Origin: Oncomelania hupensis
Lineage: Eukaryota; Mollusca; Gastropoda; Littorinimorpha; Pomatiopsidae
DNA: 64,000 nucleotides
Reading direction: 5' to 3'
NCBI GenBank assembly: GCA_036898135.1
Contig: CM072526.1
Location: 10,164,226-10,228,225, forward strand
Shown here: one piece after another, positions 55,657-64,000 of the stretch
How positions within the stretch are numbered: the stretch's first letter is position 1
Layout of the letters: every line of letters starts with the position of its first letter
The notes under the pieces: generated by a model
Database searches by the model: none
What the model was told of the DNA's origin: nothing
Seen by the model: the letters and a program-made list of their open reading frames with translations, nothing else
Made by a program: the position numbers and the translations under genes

Positions 55657-55721
55657 AAGGGACATAACTTCTCATAAGCCAAGTTAGTCTCATGTCTCAA
55701 CCAATAGTTATGTCCCTTCTC
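55657..55721. repeat. Short inverted repeat AAGGGACATAACT
   Basis: AAGGGACATAACT at 55659 and AGTTATGTCCCTT at 55707 face each other 35 bp apart. Could be a very small MITE or a foldback remnant. Confidence 0.6.
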
Positions 55722-56224
55722 TTTTGCTAATCGCAACACACCCACAGTCACCGTTCCGATTTCGCGAGTTTAGACCACGAAAAAATTCAGAGGTTAGCAG
55801 TGGAGTTTGTCAAATACATCACTCTACACACTTCTCTTCTTCATCCTACCTCCAAATATTTTCAGTCTATCTAACATATTCTTACCATAAAGTCTATCCT
55901 ATCCTAACCTACTCCTGCAATCCCTATACGTTATTACTGTTCCTCCTTTCGCATTTCCTAACATAGCGGTTCATCCTTTTCTAGCCCCCAATTCGTTATC
56001 TATAAATTTATTGTCCTATATGCATATCTCATTACGCACGTCCTAATTTGAGTTAGCTTTAGAGGTGTTCAACTACACCCGACCAAGCTATCTGCATTAA
56101 TAGAAGTCATTTTCTTACTCGTGAACATTAATTAAATTAAAATTGTCTCAATGAACAGTACATAACGTATTACTAGAACAATCAAAGTTATGCCAAATAA
56201 TGATAAGATACACGTACACGTTCC

Positions 56225-57262
56225 TATCCTATCCTCCTATCCTGTCCCGTAACCCGGAGGTCGTAGGGGCACCGCAGATGATCGTTTAACCAGCGTACTC
56301 GATCTTTTCCTGTCTTCAGCAACCCTGATTGTTTCGCTCAGTGTCAACCCAGTCCATTCTCGGATGTTGTCCTCCCACCTCTTTTTCGGTCTCCCTCTTC
56401 TTCTACCTACTTGCTCTGTGCCTTGCAGGATGGTCCTTGCAAGACCTGATGATCTGGTGACGTGGCCATACCATCGGAGTTTCCGTTTTTTCACCACTGT
56501 GAACAGGTCATCGTGTTGTCCAATGGCTTGTGTGATGGTCTGTCGGACTTCGTCGTTGGTGATGTGCTGAGTATAGGATATACCCAGAAGTCTTCTGTAG
56601 CACCTCACTTCCATGCTTTGTATTCTTCGTTGGAGGGTCCATGTTTCGCAAGCATATAGGAAGATGGAGATGACAAGGGAGCACAGCAGCCTTACCTTGG
56701 AATGTAGACTGATGGTCCTGTCTTTCCAAATGGGCTTCAACCTCGCCAGGGCAGCAGTTGTTTGTGCGATCCTGGAGAGGACTTCCTGTCGGGACCCATT
56801 GTCTGATACAATGGCTCCTAAATATTTGAAGCTATGCACTGTGTTGAGGGATTGGCCTTGGACTTTGATGTCCGTGTTAATGCCATTGGTGTTGTTGGTC
56901 ATCATTTTGGTCTTCTCTGCACTGATTTCCATTCCATAGGCTCTGGAGGTGGTGTCAAGCCTCTGTACCAGCTGTTCAAGTTCTTGTTCCTCTCCAGCCA
57001 ATCCATCAATGTCATCCGCAAAACGAAGGTTGGAGATTGCTCTTCCCCCTATGCTGACTGTGCCTTCGTGATCTGCAAGGGCATCTGACATGATGCGCTT
57101 TAGGAAGATGTTGAAGAGTGTTGAAGAGAGTAGGCATCCCTGACGCACACGGATGGTTGTTCTGAACCCATTTCCGATGGCGCTGTTTTGGAGGACTGCA
57201 CTGGTAGCCTTGTCAACAGGCTTTTGATGATCTCAACAATTTTAGGGCTGATGTTGTACACT
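56225..57262 (-). mobile_element. RTE-type LINE, 3' third (copy e)
   Basis: 303 open codons (stop at 56237) from VRQGCLLSSTLFNIFLKRIM through LRFADDIDGLAG to RRRGRPKKRWEDNIREWTG, very close to copy c. Cut within the RT at about 57262. From 55722 to 56220 nothing was seen. Confidence 0.9.
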
Positions 57263-58044
57263 CTACACGTTCATATTCCTAAAAAGGTTTTCCGAAGATT
57301 AGAAATTTTTTCAAGCGCCGCCCCTCAGAACGACTCTTAACAAACCTAGCTAATTTGACAGATTCTTGGATAATTGTATCCCTATATTGTATTCTCGCAG
57401 GAAGTGTAAGGTAGGGGTAAGTAAGAGACTTATCAGTAGCTTGGAGTTGCTTTGAAGCGAGTACTGGCGAGTACTGGCGAAATTAGGCGATGAGTTCCGT
57501 TGCCCAAGGCAAAAAAACCAAGCAATCCGTCACGTGACTTTGACGAGTTGGAAAAACATATACTTTTCTGCGAGTACCTCATGGCCGCCAACATTGTACA
57601 CTTATATATATCCTCATGTCCATTTTAGCCAATGGTCTCTTAATACGCAGGCCCAGAACGTACGTTGCTTTGTGAGTAGGCCTACTTGCATACAAACAGT
57701 GCGAGTAAGCCACTCGCTGCAAAGCAACTCGCTATAAGTCAACTATTCCTTCTGACAATAGTGTAGACTGAGTTTTAAGTTTGTGTACGCATGCGTTCCA
57801 CCAAACAGGACTTTAAAGATCCTGACGCGTGTGTCCTATCGCCAGAAACGCCAATACACCCAGCATGCACTGTACTATATACGTCCCGTTCCCCTTCTTT
57901 CCTGGGCGGCGCTGCTTTTGAGGTTGTCGCGCTTTCGCTGAGAAGGTAACCCAACTTTCGCCCCGCACGATTGACGAATAAATAAAACTATAAAATCAAA
58001 ATACTATTCAATATTAAAGGAGGAACGAAAATAATCTTGGAGGA

Positions 58045-58046
<2 letters not shown>
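57263..58046. other. No recognisable feature
   Basis: Unique sequence; no coding, RNA or repeat signal beyond a duplicated GCGAGTACTG near 57458-57480. Confidence 0.5.
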
Positions 58047-58116
<70 letters not shown>

Positions 58117-58507
58117 TTCGTCATTTGTAAGGCGCCTTAGCCTAAGGATCAAGGCGCGCAAGGGGTTGGGTGAATGGGAAGACAAGACAGACAAAACTGG
58201 ACAAAAGATACATAATATACATATGTACAAAATACAGTTAAACTATGAAAAACACAAGCACGCACACCTGCTTACACTCTCTTGTAAATGATTAATTGAA
58301 ATATTCCCTAAATAGGTATGTTTTTAACTGTGATTTAAAAGAGGAAATGGAGGAAGAATGTCTAATCTTGTATGGAAGGGAATTCCAGAGTTGAGGACCA
58401 AAGACAGGTAGAGAGCGGTAACCATGCGATTGTCTGTTGAAGCGGTTCTGTCTAATAAGACGTGTGTCAGCAGATGATCGCAGAGCTCGAGAAGGGGTGT
58501 ATATGGA
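58047..58507 (-). mobile_element. L2/CR1-type LINE 3' end, cut by an LTR element
   Basis: The minus strand reads TSIYTPSRALRSSADTRLIR, GYRSLPVFGPQLWNSLPYKI, SSFKSQLKTYLFREYFN and a stop at 58292. The 3' UTR ends near GGCGCCTTACAAATGACG, then (ATT)n at 58114-58047. The frame stops abruptly at 58507, where the LTR of the second Gypsy element begins. Confidence 0.88.
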
Positions 58508-59186
58508 TGTTACACTCGGTTTGGTGTTGGTGTTTTCTATCAGTAGTGGATTCAGCCCCAATGCTGAAGTACTGATGAGTGTAGCTCAGATTCGTTTATT
58601 CACGCAACCCGCTCAAGCAGCATACAAGTCACAAAGTCGACGTATGAAGTTTTCCACTTTTTATTCAGCACACATCAACAACCGCATACAATCGCTCAAT
58701 CGTCTTTCCACTCTCAAATTTACTTTCCAAATCACTATCAACAACTCTCAACTTTTTTAACAGTGCGGCGCTTATATAGTCTCTACATACACGGGAACAA
58801 ACGAGAATAATCCTACATAAAACACCACAACCAATCAAAATTAATTTCATCATCACGTGACTCACGTCATACAACCTCATTTGGAATGGAAGCTTCCATG
58901 GTAACCAACAGAATAATCCACACGCTTCGATCGATAGTAAACAACTGATTCCCGAAAATTCTCAAACAATATCGACCAACTAAAAACACTAACGTTACTC
59001 AAAGCCTCTACTAATAACAACGCAAAATCAAATCAAAGATAAATACACTCTAATACTGCACGCGCTGCAAAATAAAACGAACTGATCTATCGCGAGCGTC
59101 ACACACGCAAGCCTATTATTGCACGCGCTTCACACATACTATCGTGCGCATTTCACACGCACCATCTTGCGCGTCTCAACGTAACA
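58508..59186 (-). repeat. 3' LTR of the second element
   Basis: 679 bp, TGTTAC...GTAACA ends. Contains GCGCACGATAG-like and GCGCGTGCAATA-like repeats at 59070-59180 that are absent from the truncated right copy. Confidence 0.9.
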
Positions 59187-59200
59187 TAACCCCCCACTCA
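59187..59200 (-). promoter_or_regulatory. Polypurine tract
   Basis: GAGTGGGGGGTTA on the minus strand directly precedes the LTR. It primes plus-strand DNA synthesis in LTR elements. Confidence 0.75.
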
Positions 59201-59294
59201 AGAAGAAATTTACTTAATTTCTTTCACCAACGTTGAGACGTAACGAACAAACAAAGTCCAAACTTAAAACTTATCTCAATCTGTCTGGATACTG

Positions 59295-60584
59295 TCAGTG
59301 TTCACAGTTCATACACACAGAGTCAATGTTTTTCGTCCGCAAGGAAACGACGCCCTCGTCAGTTGCGGTTGTCATCGGCCCAGGGTCAAAGACGATGATC
59401 ACGTGGGCTTCCCTGGAATCAGTGCATCCTCCGTTGTCTCCTTCTTCCATCGGATGTCCGACGCAGTCGACGTTGTCAGCTCCCAGGATGCATTTGCTGG
59501 GTCTCACGGTCAGGTTGGCTTCTGCGGGACGGTGGAACGGCTCCCTCAAGGTCTGCAGATGCTCCTTCCAGGTCTGGGTGTGGACTTCATGTTCGACTAA
59601 AGTCGTAGAGCCTGGGACATCATTGAAGCTATGGGGAAATTCGCCCATAAGGTCCTTGAGCTCCAACTTTTGACCTTCCGACAAGCCTGGTCCTAGCTTA
59701 ACGTCATCGATGCCTTCTTTGCTGTGGAAGTCTCCCAGTTCCAACAGTTCTTCGCTGTCAAAGCTGTCGTCGGTCACAGCTGCTGTGGCTGCGTGCACAG
59801 TCTCTGATGGCCTTTCCACGTACAGCTTAAGGAGGTTGGCGTGGTATATCTTGGAATGCTGGCCGACCTTCACCTTGTAGTCGTTGATTCCCACCACGGT
59901 CTCCACTTCGTACGGGCCTTTCCACTGCATCAGCAACTTATTGTGATCAGTAGGTAGCAGCACCAGCACTTTGTTGCCAGGTTTAAACTTCCTGTTCACA
60001 GCCCTACGGTCATAGTAGTGCTTTCCACAGTCCTGGGACTTCTTCAGGTTTTCTCTGGCTATCTCGAGAGTCTGCTCCAGCTTCTCCCGTAGCTCAAACA
60101 CGTACTGGTAGCTGTTCTTCACCTCTGGTGTGTCTACTTCTTTCGTCCACAGTTCTTTCAGGATGTGCATCGGCCCTCTGATGGTTCTTCCGTATAGCAG
60201 CTCGAACGGAGAAAAGCCGGTGGACTCCTGCGGTACTTCTCTGTAGGCGAAAAGTAAGGCGTTGATGTAGCGATGCCATTGTCTGGGCTGCTCGCTGCAC
60301 AGTTTCTTCAGGGTGGACTTCAGCGTAGCATTGAACTTTTCGACAAGCCCGTTGCACATCGGATGGTAGGGTGTCGTAGTCAAATGCCGGATGCTCAGCA
60401 GTCTGTTGACCTCCTTCATGCAGTCAGAGACGAACTGCGTCCCGAGGTCTGTCAGAATTTCTTCAGGCACTCCAAGTCTACTGAACATGTCCACCAGTGC
60501 CTCTGCTACAGTTTCAGTGTCAATCTTCTTCAGTGGCACTGCTTCTGGTACCGAGTCGCATAGTCCACTAAAGTCAGTACCCAT
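59295..60584 (-). CDS. Integrase core and deleted RT of the second element
   Basis: Starts mid-integrase (PEAVPLKKIDTETVAEALVD) with ILTDLGTQFVSD (D) and PYHPMCNGLVEKFNATLKST (E). The GPY module is WKGPYEVETVVG. Then comes an RT N-terminus (GLSEGQKLELKDLMGEFPHS, FNDVPGSTTLVEHEV) and, directly, the post-palm segment EEHLQ-like EANLTVRPSKCILGADNVDC. The fingers/palm with the catalytic YxDD and all of RNase H are missing. The ATG at 60584 is internal to the integrase and not a true start. A one-base shift near 60560 separates this frame from the gag-protease-integrase frame. Confidence 0.9.
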   Translation of the reverse strand: MGTDFSGLCDSVPEAVPLKKIDTETVAEALVDMFSRLGVPEEILTDLGTQFVSDCMKEVNRLLSIRHLTTTPYHPMCNGLVEKFNATLKSTLKKLCSEQPRQWHRYINALLFAYREVPQESTGFSPFELLYGRTIRGPMHILKELWTKEVDTPEVKNSYQYVFELREKLEQTLEIARENLKKSQDCGKHYYDRRAVNRKFKPGNKVLVLLPTDHNKLLMQWKGPYEVETVVGINDYKVKVGQHSKIYHANLLKLYVERPSETVHAATAAVTDDSFDSEELLELGDFHSKEGIDDVKLGPGLSEGQKLELKDLMGEFPHSFNDVPGSTTLVEHEVHTQTWKEHLQTLREPFHRPAEANLTVRPSKCILGADNVDCVGHPMEEGDNGGCTDSREAHVIIVFDPGPMTTATDEGVVSLRTKNIDSVCMNCEH

Positions 60585-62773
60585 CGATGACCTTCTTCAC
60601 TCGGAGGTCTTATTTCGCCGATTAAGTCTAAGGCCACCCTCTTGAAAGGTCGGTCGATCAGAGGCATCCTCTGCATAGGCACTTTCGGGACCCTTCCTCG
60701 AGGTATGGTCTTCTGGCAAATGTCACATGATCGGCAGAAACGGCTGACGTCCGCATGAAGCCCTGGCCAGTAGAATACCACCTGGATTCTATCCGACGTC
60801 TTCTTGATGCCTAGGTGACCTCCCATGATTGAGTCATGTGCTACTTCCATCACTTGGCGCCTTAGGGGTAATGGTACCAAGACTTGACGTAGTGGTTTAC
60901 CTCCGTTGACACTTGGATGCTGGAAGATTCTGTACAGGATCTTGGCCTTCACCTCAAAATAGACCGTACCACTGCCTTTGGTCACGTGGTCTTGGCGGTT
61001 CCTGTACTTGTTTAAAGTGCTATCAGCTTCCTGGAGCTGAATCAGCTTATCTCTGTCCACGATGGCAGCTTTGGAGTTGTCGGCGACCTTCAGTGGCGTA
61101 GACGTCTTGTCTCTCTTGGCCTGGGCCCTGGTTGTAACAGCACCGACGATCTCTGGTCGGCAGGGCTGAGCCGGAGTAACCACATTGTCCCGTAGCAGCT
61201 CTGTATGGTCTCCATCGGGAAACGGCAATGGATCCTCCTCCACAATTTCGACGTGTTGGGTTGAGGCAGGACTCCATTCTGAATCGGGGTCGTCTGGTCG
61301 TCTCGCGCCATCGATATTCCCGATCATCAAATCGTATAGCGGCTTTTTCAGGCAAACCGCTTCTACTTCGCCTGTGTAGAAAGGGGTGTTGACATGAATT
61401 TTCGCAACTGGCGCTTTCAAACATTTGCTGTCGGCCATAAGTGTCCATTTTGAATCGCCAGTGAACTGTTCTTTAGCGATTAGGTCTTCTCTGACGATGA
61501 CCCCACTACAGCCAGAGTCTCTTAAGACAGTCACTTCATGATTTCCGACGCGTCCCTTTGAAACAGGCATGTTCTGGACGGTCACAGCTGCGCTGGCGAC
61601 GACGGGGATGGATTTTCCGTTGGCAAGGAGAAGTTGGCCATCGGTCATGCACTCTTGCACGTCCGCAGGAGTAGCTGTGCGCTTGGTCTCACTCGGAAGA
61701 ATGACGCTCCCGCCGCACACTTGATGGTCAGATCTACTGGTTTGCCGTTGATTGGAGAACCGCCTCTGCCGGTTGCCCGCCGCTGAATTGTCCGTATTGC
61801 TCCGCTGTCCGCTACTTTTGTTTTGAGGACAGTTAGCCGCCCTGTGGTCTGTAGCGTTGCAGGTGAAACAGCCTCTTGAATGCCCTTCCCTGGGAGGAGG
61901 CGTGGAGTCCGTCTGTCTCTGGTTCGTCTGGCTCCCCTGGATCTGGTTCACATGGTTTCCAGTCTTCTGAAAATGTTTCGTCGCGCTGGGTGGCCCCAGG
62001 GTCTTCCCATGAGCGATGAGATATCTTTCAGCAGCCTCAGTCACATCTTTAAGCGTCTGCAGCTTTTGTTCTTCTAAGTGGGTCGCTAGGTCCTTGTGAC
62101 AGGCATTGAGAAATTGTTCTTTCACAATCAGGTCATGAAGACTGTCGTAAGACTTGCTTTCGCCTGATAACTCCACCCACTTGTGTAGATATGACGACAG
62201 GCGCTCCACAAACTGCTTTGGCGTCTCGTCTGACTTAGGCCGGCATTCACGGAAGCGTTTACGGTAGCCCTTCTCTGTAAAGTTGTAGCACTGCAATAGG
62301 GCCTCTTTCAAGACGTCGTAGTCTTTAGCGTCATCGTCCGACAATCTGGTGTAGACGTCGAGTGCTTGCCCCGTCAGAAGTGCACTTAGTCGAATCGCCC
62401 AGTCTCGAGGTTGCCAATTGGAGCTTTCGGCGAACCTTTCGAATCTCGCCAGATAGCTGTCGATCTGGTCCTTCCCGTCGACGAATACTGGCAATTTTGG
62501 AGCTTTGTTGTCACTGATAACTTGTGGCGCATTCTGCTGTTGCTGGATACGCGCCATTTCTAGCTGGAACTCAAGACGCTTCAGCTCGAATTCTTTGTCT
62601 TTTTCTTGCCGCTGCTGTTCAATTTCTAGACGCTTCTGTTCTAGTTCTATTTCTTTTTCTAGACGCTTCTCTTCCAATTCTCTTTCTCGTATTCTCTCCT
62701 GAGACTTGACGTACTCCGTCAGCTGCTTGCCTTTTAGATTCAGTTCAACCCCTTTCTGCCAGAAGTCAGCCAT
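60530..62773 (-). CDS. Gag-protease-integrase N-terminus of the second element
   Basis: ATG at 62773 (MADFWQKGVELN). A Glu/Lys/Arg coiled coil covers residues 28-75. The capsid-like region has YLARFERFAESSNWQPRDWA and FVERLSSYLHKWVELSGESK. Zinc knuckle CFTCNATDHRAANC (CX2CX4HX4C) at about residue 303. Protease-like VLRDSGCSGVIVREDL has a DSG triad. HHCC finger HDSIMGGHLGIKKTSDR, then CRSCDICQK. The start of the integrase core is VALDLIGEIRPP, VLTLVDYATRY. The frame then ends. It is fused in one frame with no gag stop, and integrase follows protease directly. Confidence 0.92.
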   Translation of the reverse strand: MADFWQKGVELNLKGKQLTEYVKSQERIRERELEEKRLEKEIELEQKRLEIEQQRQEKDKEFELKRLEFQLEMARIQQQQNAPQVISDNKAPKLPVFVDGKDQIDSYLARFERFAESSNWQPRDWAIRLSALLTGQALDVYTRLSDDDAKDYDVLKEALLQCYNFTEKGYRKRFRECRPKSDETPKQFVERLSSYLHKWVELSGESKSYDSLHDLIVKEQFLNACHKDLATHLEEQKLQTLKDVTEAAERYLIAHGKTLGPPSATKHFQKTGNHVNQIQGSQTNQRQTDSTPPPREGHSRGCFTCNATDHRAANCPQNKSSGQRSNTDNSAAGNRQRRFSNQRQTSRSDHQVCGGSVILPSETKRTATPADVQECMTDGQLLLANGKSIPVVASAAVTVQNMPVSKGRVGNHEVTVLRDSGCSGVIVREDLIAKEQFTGDSKWTLMADSKCLKAPVAKIHVNTPFYTGEVEAVCLKKPLYDLMIGNIDGARRPDDPDSEWSPASTQHVEIVEEDPLPFPDGDHTELLRDNVVTPAQPCRPEIVGAVTTRAQAKRDKTSTPLKVADNSKAAIVDRDKLIQLQEADSTLNKYRNRQDHVTKGSGTVYFEVKAKILYRIFQHPSVNGGKPLRQVLVPLPLRRQVMEVAHDSIMGGHLGIKKTSDRIQVVFYWPGLHADVSRFCRSCDICQKTIPRGRVPKVPMQRMPLIDRPFKRVALDLIGEIRPPSEEGHRWVLTLVDYATRYQKQCH

Positions 62774-63342
62774 CTTGATGCTTCTGGAAAGTTCTTTTAA
62801 AGAAAGTTCTTTTCTAGAAGGTTCTTTTTCTAGAAAGTTCTTGACTGTAGAGTTCTTCTTTTTTTTCTGGAAAGTTCTTGACTGTGCTGTACCTTTCTAG
62901 ACTGTTCTAGAACAGCACGCTTTCTGCAGTAGCGCTGATGCTTGTCACTAGTCGCCTTCGTTGACGCAGGCCCCGCTGTCCTCGTCGTATGCAACGCTGC
63001 ACCACGCTGGTGTTGATGTGCACGCTCCTGTGCTGAAGTAGACGCGACGTCCGCTCGCCGCTCTCTGTAACACTGGCGATGTAGCTCCGAGACTGTCCCT
63101 CGACGTAGTCCTGCGGCAGCCACGTAGTCCCGCTCTGTTGTTCGCTCACGAAGCAACTCTTCGGCGACTACACGCCCTTGCAGTCAACCCGAACCTATCG
63201 GTGATGTAGTCCCAGTATGTTGGCCCCTCTCGACGCAACTCGTTGGCGGCTACCCTCAATGACTGCCTCTCGTAACGTTGACTCGCTTGTTGTAGCAGTT
63301 GAACCCTTGGCTATGGCGTGAATCGCGGCTTGGCCCCCAAAA

Positions 63343-63843
63343 TGTTACACTCGGTTTGGTGTTGGTGTTTTCTATCAGTAGTGGATTCAGCCCCAATGCT
63401 GAAGTACTGATGAGTGTAGCTCAGATTCGTTTATTCACGCAACCCGCTCAAGCAGCATACAAGTCACAAAGTCGACGTATGAAGTTTTCCACTTTTTATT
63501 CAGCACACATCAACAACTGCATACAATCGCTCAATCGTCTTTCCACTCTCAAATTTACTTTCCAAATCACTATCAACAACTCTCAACTTTTTTAACAGTG
63601 CGGCGCTTATATAGTCTCTACATACACGGGAACAAACGAGAATAATCCTACATAAAACACCACAACCAATCAAAATTAATTTCATCATCACGTGACTCAC
63701 GTCATACAACCTCATTTGGAATGGAAGCTTCCATGGTAACCAACAGAATAATCCACACGCTTCGATCGATAGTAAACAACTGATTCCCGAAAATTCTCAA
63801 ACAATATCGACCAACTAAAAACACTAACGTTACACAAAGCCTC
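63343..63843 (-). repeat. Truncated 5' LTR of the second element
   Basis: Matches 58508-59009 almost exactly, including TGTTACACTCGGTTTGG at the inner end. The match ends at CAAAGCCTC. Confidence 0.9.
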
Positions 63844-64000
63844 AGAGGCCCGGACCTGGGAAAAGTTGAGGGGGGGGTTACAGATTCAGCGAAGGCGTGA
63901 AGCGCCGAGCCTTCTAGGGGGGTCCGGGGGCATGCCCCCCCGGAAATTTTTTTTTCAAGGATGCAAAATGGTGCAATCTGGTGCAATCTGAACCTTGAAA
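63844..64000. other. G-rich unknown repeat edge
   Basis: AGGGGGGTCCGGGGGCATGC, CCCCCCCGGAAA contains a near-palindrome and looks like the end of another repeat that replaced the LTR edge. No gene before the window end. Confidence 0.4.

Larger units (their letters stand above)
58508..63843 (-). mobile_element. Second Gmr1-order Ty3/Gypsy element, 5' LTR truncated
   Basis: The 3' LTR (58508-59186) and part of the 5' LTR (63343-63843) flank gag, knuckle, protease, integrase and a deleted RT. The shared LTR part (about 500 bp) differs at only about two sites, so it is young. A polypurine tract, GAGTGGGGGGTTA on the minus strand, abuts the 3' LTR; PBS-like TGGGGGCCAAGCC lies next to the 5' LTR. 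The right LTR stops at 63843, missing about 180 bp, so no target duplication can be read. Confidence 0.92.

Overview
The window is animal nuclear DNA. Genes are split by GT-AG introns, microsatellites and minisatellites are abundant, and there are metazoan-type retrotransposons and a P-superfamily transposon. The dense LINE 3' ends with (ATT)n tails and the abundant RTE-type elements suggest a lophotrochozoan, most likely a marine gastropod mollusc. That placement is inference; no marker gene proves it.

Layout. (1) 764-4720 (+) is a long single-exon gene for a Trp-rich ankyrin-like repeat protein that ends in a SOCS-box-like segment. A 25-bp minisatellite follows it directly. (2) 4.8-11.3 kb holds no host gene, only tandem repeats (25-, 53- and 41-bp units) and LINE/SINE scraps. 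(3) 11290-32522 (-) is one 21-kb host gene with at least ten coding exons for a berberine-bridge-enzyme-like, FAD-linked oxidoreductase. All visible splice phases agree and the protein ends in a hydrophobic tail; the first exon was not found. Its introns hold an intact three-exon P-type transposon with a THAP domain (13124-17954) nested in an old LTR, a roughly 160-copy array of a 38-bp minisatellite (21.2-29.0 kb) with two LINE insertions, and a small array of back-to-back splice-site-like motifs (32.07-32.40 kb). (4) 34681-41859 (+) is a complete LTR retrotransposon with 1.53-kb near-identical LTRs and a 5-bp target duplication. (5) 43.7-57.3 kb holds five same-strand copies of an RTE LINE, one of them full length with a target duplication, plus tRNA-derived SINEs, L2/CR1-like LINE ends and a decayed copy of exon 6 of the oxidoreductase. 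(6) 58508-63843 (-) is a second Ty3/Gypsy element, inserted into an L2-like LINE.

Most notable: both Ty3/Gypsy-type elements carry integrase upstream of reverse transcriptase/RNase H, the order known from Gmr1-like elements. Both have lost the reverse-transcriptase core although their LTRs look young. The P-type transposase is apparently intact. Two intronic tandem arrays of the oxidoreductase gene have units that include a copy of the adjacent exon end and 5' splice site. Every long reading frame outside the two host genes is a transposon fragment or a tandem-repeat artefact.
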